From assembly GCA_900763355.1 (NCBI GenBank), contig CAAFJY010000124.1, positions 1-6,244 of the forward strand: a stretch of DNA of 6,244 nucleotides, written 5' to 3'. Both the position numbers and the translations under genes were made by a program. The notes beneath the pieces were generated by a model. The model saw only the letters and a program-made list of their open reading frames with translations. It had not been told where the DNA came from and made no database searches. The stretch is from Clostridia bacterium (GTDB lineage: Bacteria; Bacillota; Clostridia; Oscillospirales; Butyricicoccaceae). Positions 1 to 5,420 of this stretch are shown here, piece by piece (the first letter of the stretch is position 1; every line of letters starts with the position of its first letter).

Positions 1-1
1 A

Positions 2-1510
2 AAGCTGGGCGAGGCTCTGGCCTCGGTGATGCCCATCATCGGCATCGTCCTGATCCTGTGCTTTACCGCAGCGCCTCTTTCGCCCAGCGTGCTTCTGAGC
101 TTCCTCCTCGGAGCCGCCATGATCGTGGTGGGGATCATGTTCTTCACCCTGGGGACCGAGATCAGCATGACCCCCATGGGGGAGCGGACCGGCGCGGCCA
201 TGACCCGGAGCCGCAGGCTGTGGCTGGTGGTGCTTCTGAGCTTTATTCTGGGGTTCATCATCACCATCTCCGAGCCCGATCTCCAGGTGCTGGCCCAGCA
301 GGTCCCCTCCATTCCCAACCGGACCCTCATCCTCTGCGTGGCGGCGGGGGTGGGCTTTTTCCTGGTGGTGGCCCTGCTGCGGATGCTGTTCGGCATCCCG
401 CTGCCCCACATGCTGGTGGGGTTCTATGCCATCGTTTTCCTTCTGGTCCCCTTGGTCCCCAAGAGCTTCCTCGCGGTGGCGTTTGACTCCGGCGGCGTCA
501 CCACCGGCCCCATGACCGTGCCCTTTATCATGGCCCTGGGCGTGGGTATTTCCGCCACGCGAAACGACCGCCATGCCGCCGACGACAGCTTTGGCCTGGT
601 GGCCCTGTGCTCCATCGGCCCGATCCTGGCCGTCATGGTGCTGGGGATGATCTACCGGCCCCAGGAAAGTGCCTATACCGTGCCCTTTTTGCCGGAGGTT
701 GGGAACTCCGCCCAGCTTGGACAAATGTTCTGGCACGCCATCCCCACCTACCTGGGGGAGATCGCCCTCTCGCTGGCGCCGATCATCCTGTTTTTCGGCA
801 TCCTCCAGGCGGTAACGCTGCGCCTGCCCTGGCGCAACCTCCGGAAGATCGCCGTGGGTCTGGTGTATACCTATGTGGGCCTGGTGCTCTTCCTCACGGG
901 GGCCAACGTGGGCTTTATCCCCGCGGGGAATTATCTGGGACAGGAGCTTGCGGGCCTGTCCGCCCGGTGGATCCTGGTCCCCATCGGGATGCTCATCGGC
1001 TATTTCATCGTCAAGGCCGAGCCCGCCGTCTATGTCCTCAACAAGCAGGTGGAGGAGCTCACCGACGGCGCCATCTCCGCCCGGGCCATGGGAGCCTGCC
1101 TGTCCATCGGCGTGGCGGTATCCGTAGGGCTGGCCATGCTCCGGGTGCTCACGGGGATCCACATCCTCTGGCTCATCATCCCGGGCTATGGGCTGGCGCT
1201 GGGGCTCTCCTTCTTTGTGCCCAAGATCTTCACGGCCATCGCCTTTGACTCCGGCGGGGTGGCCTCCGGGCCCATGACGGCCACCTTCCTGCTCCCCCTG
1301 GCCCAGGGGGCCTGCATCGCCGTGGGCGGGAACATCGTCACCGACGCCTTTGGCGTGGTGGCCATGGTGGCCATGACGCCCCTCATCACCATCCAGTGCC
1401 TGGGACTGGTCTATCAGCTCCAGAAAAAGCGCACCCGCCAGCGGGTGGAGGAGCTCACCCCCAGCCAGCGCTATGAGCAGATGGACGATGACGCCATCAT
1501 CGCCCTCTGA
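2..1510 (+). CDS. Duplicated DUF1538 integral membrane protein, probable transporter (5' end outside window)
   Basis: The reading frame is open from the left edge (codons from base 2, beginning KLGEALASVMP), so the start codon lies outside the window; the in-frame GTG at 26 is unlikely to be the start because the preceding residues already fit the domain. About 502 residues are visible. They form many hydrophobic segments in two homologous halves joined around residues 220-240. Each half carries the same signature: AFDSGGVTTGPM at 479-514 and AFDSGGVASGPM at 1241-1276, 254 residues apart, each followed by a hydrophobic stretch and then a (D)DxFG(L/V)VA segment. This matches the two-domain DUF1538 family. 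The biochemical role is not settled from the sequence. I recall reports of cation/proton antiport by DUF1538 proteins in a halophile (UmpA/UmpB), but cannot verify this here. The charged/polar motif inside hydrophobic sequence fits a substrate or ion path. The last ~35 residues are polar and probably cytoplasmic. The gene is followed after 20 bases by a P-II-like gene, which suggests regulated transport. Confidence 0.88.
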   Translation, partial: KLGEALASVMPIIGIVLILCFTAAPLSPSVLLSFLLGAAMIVVGIMFFTLGTEISMTPMGERTGAAMTRSRRLWLVVLLSFILGFIITISEPDLQVLAQQVPSIPNRTLILCVAAGVGFFLVVALLRMLFGIPLPHMLVGFYAIVFLLVPLVPKSFLAVAFDSGGVTTGPMTVPFIMALGVGISATRNDRHAADDSFGLVALCSIGPILAVMVLGMIYRPQESAYTVPFLPEVGNSAQLGQMFWHAIPTYLGEIALSLAPIILFFGILQAVTLRLPWRNLRKIAVGLVYTYVGLVLFLTGANVGFIPAGNYLGQELAGLSARWILVPIGMLIGYFIVKAEPAVYVLNKQVEELTDGAISARAMGACLSIGVAVSVGLAMLRVLTGIHILWLIIPGYGLALGLSFFVPKIFTAIAFDSGGVASGPMTATFLLPLAQGACIAVGGNIVTDAFGVVAMVAMTPLITIQCLGLVYQLQKKRTRQRVEELTPSQRYEQMDDDAIIAL

Positions 1511-1530
1511 CGGGAAAGGAGCGTCTGCCT

Positions 1531-2232
1531 ATGAATACCTTATATCTCATGTTCACCATCACCGACCGGAACAAGACCCGGCGCTTCCAGGCCCTGTATG
1601 AAAGCTGCGGCGTGGAGGTCCATTTCCTCATGACGGGCTCCGGCACGGCGGGGAGCGAGCTGCTGGAATATTTCGGCCTGGAACGGACGGAAAAGGCCGT
1701 CATGCTGGCCGTGGTCACCGACGACACCTGGCGGGAGCTGCGCCGGGGGCTGGAGCGGCGGCTGCAGATCGACGTCCCCGGTACGGGGGTGGTCTTTGCC
1801 GTCCCCATGAGCAGCATCGGCGGGAAAAAGACCCTGCGCTATTTCACCGCCGGGCAAAATTTTGAAAAAGGAGAGGAAAGCGCCTTGAAGGATACACAAT
1901 ACGAGCTTTTGGTCACCATCGCCAAGCAGGGCTACAGCAACCTCATCATGGATGCCGCCCGGGAGCACGGGGCCGGCGGCGGCACCGTCATCCATGCCAA
2001 GGGAACGGGCTCCGAGCGGGCCGAGCAGTTCCTCGGACTCTCTTTGGTGAAGGAAAAGGAGCTGGTCCTCATCGTTGTCCGCACCGAGCAGAAGGACCGG
2101 ATCATGCGGGCCATCATGGACGCGGCCGGCCTTTCCAGCAAGGCCCAGGGCATCGTCTTTTCCCTCCCGGTCACCGATACGGCGGGGATGCGGCTCACCG
2201 AGCTGGGCGAAGAGCCCGCCCCGGCGGAATAA
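1531..2232 (+). CDS. Tandem P-II-like signalling protein (two divergent P-II domains)
   Basis: This 233-residue soluble protein is built from two related halves, about residues 4-105 and 122-225. Each half shows the P-II ferredoxin-like order: strand, helix, strand, a short glycine-rich loop, then GL-x5-6-hydrophobic strand, helix, and a final (V/I)VF(A/S)(V/L)P strand. Matching landmarks are FGL at 48-50 with LGL at 168-170, and VVFAVP at 87-92 with IVFSLP at 208-213. This is the divergent P-II (GlnB-like) type found in Clostridia, about twice the usual ~110-residue length. The canonical long T-loop and its uridylylated tyrosine are not seen. GAAAGGAG at 1514-1521 lies 9 bases before ATG 1531. 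The gene follows the DUF1538 gene by 20 bases, so the two are almost certainly co-transcribed. By analogy with P-II proteins that control AmtB or other transporters, it probably senses a nucleotide or metabolite and gates the membrane partner; ligand and partner are inference. Confidence 0.82.
   Translation: MNTLYLMFTITDRNKTRRFQALYESCGVEVHFLMTGSGTAGSELLEYFGLERTEKAVMLAVVTDDTWRELRRGLERRLQIDVPGTGVVFAVPMSSIGGKKTLRYFTAGQNFEKGEESALKDTQYELLVTIAKQGYSNLIMDAAREHGAGGGTVIHAKGTGSERAEQFLGLSLVKEKELVLIVVRTEQKDRIMRAIMDAAGLSSKAQGIVFSLPVTDTAGMRLTELGEEPAPAE
1865..1887 (+). promoter_or_regulatory. Possible internal ribosome binding site and TTG start between the two P-II halves
   Basis: Inside the P-II gene, exactly in the linker between the halves, five A residues run into GGAGAGG (1865-1876), followed 8 bases after AGAGG by an in-frame TTG at 1885-1887. 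Initiation there would give a 115-residue single P-II domain starting just before the KDTQYELLVTI strand. The match to a Shine-Dalgarno site is stronger than chance linker codons would usually give in this GC-rich gene. It could be a working internal start, or the remnant of two adjacent genes that fused. It could also be simply the codons for EKGEE. Confidence 0.4.
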
Positions 2233-2236
2233 CCCC

Positions 2237-2265
2237 AAAAAGCGCCCCGAGGGGGCGCTTTTTTC
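2237..2265 (+). terminator. Intrinsic terminator of the DUF1538/P-II operon
   Basis: Starting 4 bases after the P-II stop codon, AGCGCCCC (2241-2248) pairs perfectly with GGGGCGCT (2252-2259) across a 3-base loop. Four A residues before the stem can extend the pairing, and T residues run from 2259 to 2264. This is a standard rho-independent terminator that closes the two-gene operon. Confidence 0.92.
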
Positions 2266-2267
2266 TT

Positions 2268-2292
2268 AGGCTCCCTTGTGTAAAGGGAGCCT
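2268..2292. repeat. Perfect 10-bp-arm palindrome, probable dispersed repeat
   Basis: AGGCTCCCTT (2268-2277) and AAGGGAGCCT (2283-2292) are perfect inverted arms around a 5-base GTGTA centre. It begins only a few bases after the T-run of the operon terminator, so it is not needed for termination and has no T-run of its own. Similar GGCTCCCTT...AAGGGAGCC palindromes are, from memory, common as dispersed intergenic repeats in Oscillospiraceae genomes; copy number cannot be tested from one window. Confidence 0.6.
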
Positions 2293-2309
2293 TCGTTGGT
2301 GCGTCCCTC

Positions 2310-2344
2310 CGGCCGCGGCCGCCCCCTTTTTTCCGCGAAAAAAG
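2310..2344. repeat. GC palindrome followed by a T6/A6 inverted repeat
   Basis: CGGCCGCGGCCG (2310-2321) is a perfect 12-base palindrome. It is followed directly by CTTTTTT (2326-2332) and AAAAAAG (2338-2344) as inverted arms around CCGCG. Both lie between the palindrome at 2268-2292 and the hydrolase promoter. They may be the rest of the same repeat element, or a weak second transcription stop. No protein is convincing here; the open frames across it are incidental. Confidence 0.4.
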
Positions 2345-2359
2345 CAAAAAAATGCACCC

Positions 2360-2373
2360 TGGAGCCCACTCCA
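2360..2373. promoter_or_regulatory. Operator-like inverted repeat next to the -35 box
   Basis: TGGAG-CCCA-CTCCA is a perfect 5-bp-arm inverted repeat that ends 4 bases before the -35 hexamer of the hydrolase promoter. The position suits a regulator binding site, but arms this short can occur by chance and no regulator gene is next to it. Confidence 0.25.
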
Positions 2374-2377
2374 TCCG

Positions 2378-2406
2378 TTGCAATCGGCCCAAAACTCTGA
2401 TATGAT
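2378..2406 (+). promoter_or_regulatory. Sigma-A-type promoter of the serine hydrolase gene
   Basis: TTGCAA (2378-2383) and TATGAT (2401-2406) are separated by exactly 17 bases; the -10 box differs from TATAAT at one position and the -35 from TTGACA at two. Transcription would start near 2412-2414, giving a leader of about 34 bases before ATG 2447. The promoter lies inside the longer open frame that begins upstream at 2276, which argues that translation starts at 2447. Confidence 0.72.
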
Positions 2407-2446
2407 AAAGCTACAAATTCTGTCCCGAGAGAGGAGTCCTGCACCA

Positions 2447-3862
2447 ATGAAATATGATCTCCAGGCCCTGGACGCGGCCCTTGCCGCCCGCATCCAGGAA
2501 AAAAAGCTCCCCGGCGTCACCGTTTCCATCCGCGGGCCGGAGGGCGTCATCTTTGAAAAAGGCTATGGCGTGGCCGACGACAAGGGCCGGGCCATCGACG
2601 AGAACACCGTCATGGGCATCGCTTCCATGAGCAAATCCACCGCCACCCTGGCTCTGTGCATCCTGGCCAGCGAGGGGAAATGCTCCTTTGACGACCCCGT
2701 TTCCAAATACTTCCCCAACTTCCGTCTCAAGGGCACGCCCCAGCAGGCGGTCACCCTCCATCACCTGGCCACCCACACGGCGGGCATCCCCCCCATGGAG
2801 CCGCTGGAATGGTCCATCGCCCTCAACAGCCACGAGCGGCGCGAGACCGACTGGAGCCGCGCCATGAAGGCCACCTCCCCCAACCAGATGGACAAGATCG
2901 ACCAGGTGGTCGATTACATCGCCGAGGGCCGCTACCCCACCCTGGGTGAGCCCGGCCTGTATATGAGCTATTCCAACGAGGGCTATGCCATCCTCTCCTA
3001 TGTGGTGGATCAGGCGGCGGGCTATCCCCTGGAGCAGTTCCTCCAGGAGCGGGTCTTTGGGCCCATGGGCATGACCCGCACCGTTCTCGATCTGGATTGC
3101 TCCGAGGCCCAGGCTCTGGCCGGCGGCAATATAACCTCCCTCTGGGAGCGGGAGGAGGACGGCACCTTCCTCTGCGACGACGGGTGGAGCATTCTGCCCC
3201 CCTTCCGCGCCTGTGCCTGCGTGAAATCCACCGCCCACGATATGTCCCGCTATTACCAGTGCCTGTCCAACCACGGCGTGCTGGACGGCGTCCAGGTCAT
3301 CCCCGCCGAGGCCGCGGACATGATGGTGGGCCGCGCCTTCCCCCTGAGCGAAAAGCCCTTCTACTGCTATGGCCTCAACCAGCGTCTGTGGAAAGGCCAC
3401 ATCATCTGCGAGCACTCCGGCGGGCTCCACGGCGTGTCCACCCACGGCGGCTTCCTCCTGGGTGAGAACTACGGCTTCTCCGCCCTGTGCAACGAGGGCG
3501 GCCAGGACACCGACGATCTGTGCTGGATCATGTACAACATGATCATGGGCCAGCCCCTGGAGGAAAAGCACATCTGGCTCCACCCCACCGGGGAGCGCTT
3601 TGCCGAGCCGGAGATGCTGGTGGGCGAATACATCTGCCACGAGGGCGAGCCCGTGACCATGCGGGTCTATATCGACGAAAACGGCCAGCTCATGGCCCAC
3701 CGCCCCCTGGGGGAGTATACCCTCCGCCACTGCGGCGAGACCTGGTTCCAGTTCGTCAACCAGGACGGCGAGCTGGCGGGCCGCTGCCACTTCTGGGTGC
3801 GGAACGGCCAGGCCTGGGGCGTCCAGGTCTATACCCGCATCTATCAGCGCATCGAAGAATAA
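2447..3862 (+). CDS. Serine hydrolase, beta-lactamase class C / esterase family
   Basis: The protein has 471 residues and the penicillin-binding/class C beta-lactamase fold (Pfam Beta-lactamase). All three active-site motifs are visible: S60-M-S-K63 with nucleophile Ser60, Y175-S-N177, and H323-S-G325 in place of the KTG triad. The HSG form is usual in esterases and D-amino peptidases of this family rather than true beta-lactamases, so hydrolysis of an ester or peptide is more likely than antibiotic resistance. The catalytic domain covers about residues 5-370. Residues 385-471 are rich in short beta strands and look like the lipocalin-like C-terminal domain of such enzymes. No signal peptide or membrane segment is seen and there are about 14 cysteines, so it is probably cytoplasmic. 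ATG 2447 is chosen because AGGAG at 2432-2436 lies 10 bases before it and a promoter lies just upstream; the alternative ATG at 2402 falls within the -10 box. It appears monocistronic. The substrate is unknown. Confidence 0.9.
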   Translation: MKYDLQALDAALAARIQEKKLPGVTVSIRGPEGVIFEKGYGVADDKGRAIDENTVMGIASMSKSTATLALCILASEGKCSFDDPVSKYFPNFRLKGTPQQAVTLHHLATHTAGIPPMEPLEWSIALNSHERRETDWSRAMKATSPNQMDKIDQVVDYIAEGRYPTLGEPGLYMSYSNEGYAILSYVVDQAAGYPLEQFLQERVFGPMGMTRTVLDLDCSEAQALAGGNITSLWEREEDGTFLCDDGWSILPPFRACACVKSTAHDMSRYYQCLSNHGVLDGVQVIPAEAADMMVGRAFPLSEKPFYCYGLNQRLWKGHIICEHSGGLHGVSTHGGFLLGENYGFSALCNEGGQDTDDLCWIMYNMIMGQPLEEKHIWLHPTGERFAEPEMLVGEYICHEGEPVTMRVYIDENGQLMAHRPLGEYTLRHCGETWFQFVNQDGELAGRCHFWVRNGQAWGVQVYTRIYQRIEE

Positions 3863-3871
3863 GATCAACAC

Positions 3872-3905
3872 AAAAACGCCAGCCCCGGTGGGGCTGGCGT
3901 TTTTT
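3872..3905 (+). terminator. Intrinsic terminator after the serine hydrolase gene, probably bidirectional
   Basis: Fifteen bases (3872-3886; core ACGCCAGCCCC) pair perfectly with 3890-3904 around a 3-base GGT loop, and six T residues end at 3905. The five A residues at the other side read as a T-run on the minus strand, so the element can also stop read-through from the converging MATE gene. Confidence 0.93.
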
Positions 3906-3917
3906 CGTGCATCGCAT

Positions 3918-3945
3918 AAAAAACCGCCCTTTCGGGCAGCTTTTT
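3918..3945 (-). terminator. Intrinsic terminator of the MATE gene
   Basis: Read on the minus strand, AAAAAGCTGCCC, a GAAA tetraloop and GGGCGGTTTTTT form a 12-bp stem with two G-T pairs and a terminal run of six T. It starts 5 bases after the MATE stop codon and lies next to the opposing terminator at 3872-3905. Confidence 0.88.
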
Positions 3946-3950
3946 GCTTT

Positions 3951-5318
3951 TTATTGGTTTTTCACGGCGGCTTTTTCCTGAATGCGTTCCAGCCAGCGGG
4001 ACTTGCGGTAATAGAGGAGGAAGAGCACCGAGCTCATGCACCAGGTGATGGGATAGGCCCAGAACACCAGGGCGATGGAGCCGTGGAGATGCACCACCGT
4101 CTCGATATAGGCCACGCGGAAGATGCACCAGGTCCCCAGCATGATGAACATGGGGACCTTGGAATACCCCGCCCCGCGGCACACGGCGGCCACCCCGTGG
4201 GAAAAGGCCAGCATGGCGTAAAACAACGTGCAGATCCGCGCCCGCAGCACCCCGGCGGCCAGCGCCTCCGGCGACTTCCCGAACAGTCCGATGAAAAAGG
4301 AAGCAAAGGCGAAAAAGATCACGCCGATGGCGGCGGCACACCCGCAGGCAAACGTCAGGCCGAAGCGCGCGCCCTTTTTCACCCGGTCGAACCGGGCGGC
4401 CCCGATGTTCTGGCTGACAAAGGTGGTCAGGCCGGAAGCAAAGGCGTTGATGGGGATGAAGGCAAAGCCCTCCAGCTTGACAAAGGCCCCGTTGCCCGCC
4501 ATGGCCCCCGCGCCAAAGGAATTGACGCTGGACTGGACGATGACGTTGGCAAAGGCGATGACCGAGTTCTGCACCCCGGAGGGGAGGCCGATGCGCACCA
4601 TCTCCTTCATGATGGGGCCGTCCAGGCAGATGCCCCGCAGAGTGACCCGATAGGGCCCCTGGACCCGGGACAGGCGGAAAAAGGCCAGGACGGTGCTCAC
4701 CCCCTGGGCGATGACGGTGGCCAGGGCCGCGCCCTGGACCCCCATGTGCAGCGTCCCCACAAAGACCACGTCCAGCACCACATTGACCAGAGAAGAAACG
4801 ATGAGGTAGTACAGGGGCCGCTTGCTGTCCCCCACCGCCTGGAAAATGCCGCAGCCGCTGTTGTACAGCACCACGAACAAAACGCCCCAGAAGTAAATGC
4901 GCAGATACCCCACCGCCTGGTCAAAGACCTCGGCCGGGGTGTCCATGAGCCGCAGGATCCAGGGGGAAAAGAGCACGCCGATGACCGTGAGCGCCGTCCC
5001 CGCCAGAAGGGCCAGGCTCACCGCCGTCCCCACCGAGCGGCGGACCTGATGCTCGTCCCCCGCGCCATAGCTGCGGGCGATGACCACGCTCACCCCGGAA
5101 AACACCCCGCCGAAAAATCCCACCAAAAGGAAGATCAGCGACCCGGTGGAGGTGACGGCGGCCAGGGCGTTCTGCCCCTCGTAGTTGCCCACCACCAGGG
5201 CGTCCACCATGTTATAGAGCTGCTGGAACAGCTGTCCTAAAAACAGAGGGAAGGCAAACCGGAGAAGTCCGGTCCGGATGTCTCCGCCGATGAGATCGAC
5301 GTTTTGCTGCTTGGCCAT
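3951..5318 (-). CDS. MATE-family efflux transporter
   Basis: The 455-residue inner-membrane protein has about 12 hydrophobic segments in two homologous bundles, the usual MATE size. Visible family signatures are PLFLGQLFQQLYNMVDALVVG-like helix 1 (residues 24-44, with conserved Asp39), ARSYGAGDEHQVRRSV in the loop after helix 2 (81-96), and the matching SQNIGAARFDRVKKG loop in the second half. Such proteins export drugs, dyes or metabolites in exchange for Na+ or H+; the substrate cannot be read from the sequence. The start is set at 5318 (MAKQQNVDL) because AAAGAGG at 5325-5331 lies 6 bases before it. The frame remains open upstream to 5393, but that part is arginine/proline-rich, has no ribosome site and is unlike MATE N-termini. 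It lies 102 bases after the Mrp gene on the same strand and could be transcribed from it; no separate promoter was recognised. Confidence 0.92.
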   Translation of the reverse strand: MAKQQNVDLIGGDIRTGLLRFAFPLFLGQLFQQLYNMVDALVVGNYEGQNALAAVTSTGSLIFLLVGFFGGVFSGVSVVIARSYGAGDEHQVRRSVGTAVSLALLAGTALTVIGVLFSPWILRLMDTPAEVFDQAVGYLRIYFWGVLFVVLYNSGCGIFQAVGDSKRPLYYLIVSSLVNVVLDVVFVGTLHMGVQGAALATVIAQGVSTVLAFFRLSRVQGPYRVTLRGICLDGPIMKEMVRIGLPSGVQNSVIAFANVIVQSSVNSFGAGAMAGNGAFVKLEGFAFIPINAFASGLTTFVSQNIGAARFDRVKKGARFGLTFACGCAAAIGVIFFAFASFFIGLFGKSPEALAAGVLRARICTLFYAMLAFSHGVAAVCRGAGYSKVPMFIMLGTWCIFRVAYIETVVHLHGSIALVFWAYPITWCMSSVLFLLYYRKSRWLERIQEKAAVKNQ

Positions 5319-5334
5319 AGCACACCTCTTTCTT

Positions 5335-5400
5335 GCCGCCGGAGGCGGCCCTGACCGTTCTGCGCCCGGAGGGCGCTTTCCGGTTCGCCGCAAAGCGGCG
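5335..5400. repeat. Three consecutive 6-bp-stem hairpins between mrp and the MATE gene
   Basis: Three perfect small inverted repeats follow each other: GCCGCC/GGCGGC (5335-5349, GGA loop), GCGCCC/GGGCGC (5362-5376, GGA loop) and CGCCGC/GCGGCG (5386-5400, AAA loop). None is followed by a T-run on either strand, so they are not standard intrinsic terminators. The first ends just upstream of the MATE ribosome binding site without covering it. They fill most of the 102-base gap. Possible roles are mRNA processing or stability, or an attenuator; alternatively they are a by-product of high GC. Confidence 0.55.
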
Positions 5401-5420
5401 CAAGTCTCGCTTTCCGCCGG

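Noticed and set aside
694..727. GGAGG followed by an in-frame ATG between the two DUF1538 halves, considered as a second start
   Set aside because: The spacing from GGAGG to ATG 725 is about 26 bases, far too long, so it does not mirror the candidate site in the P-II gene.
1540..2238. A 232-codon open frame on the - strand opposite the P-II gene
   Set aside because: It has no recognisable motif, and the + strand shows two consistent P-II repeats with a ribosome site in an operon.
2268..2292. Second intrinsic terminator for the DUF1538/P-II operon
   Set aside because: The palindrome has no T-run on either side and the operon already has a complete terminator just upstream; a repeat is a better explanation.
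2276..2446. N-terminal extension of the serine hydrolase by up to 57 residues, including ATG 2402
   Set aside because: The extension crosses the palindrome and the promoter, encodes no domain or signal peptide, and has no ribosome site. ATG 2402 is part of the -10 box.
2411..3871. A 486-codon open frame on the - strand opposite the serine hydrolase
   Set aside because: The composition is a low-complexity Gly/Ala/His/Val mixture, and the + strand has all three catalytic motifs, a promoter and a terminator. It also starts inside the converging terminator region.
3888..5240. A 450-codon open frame on the + strand opposite the MATE gene
   Set aside because: Its product is rich in His, Gly, Asp, Gln and Pro with no fold or motif. 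The minus strand encodes a clear 12-helix MATE protein with ribosome site and terminator. Long antisense frames are expected with such strong G/C third positions.
5319..5393. 25-residue N-terminal extension of the MATE protein
   Set aside because: It is Arg/Pro-rich, runs through the hairpin region and lacks a ribosome site, whereas 5318 has a well-spaced AAAGAGG.
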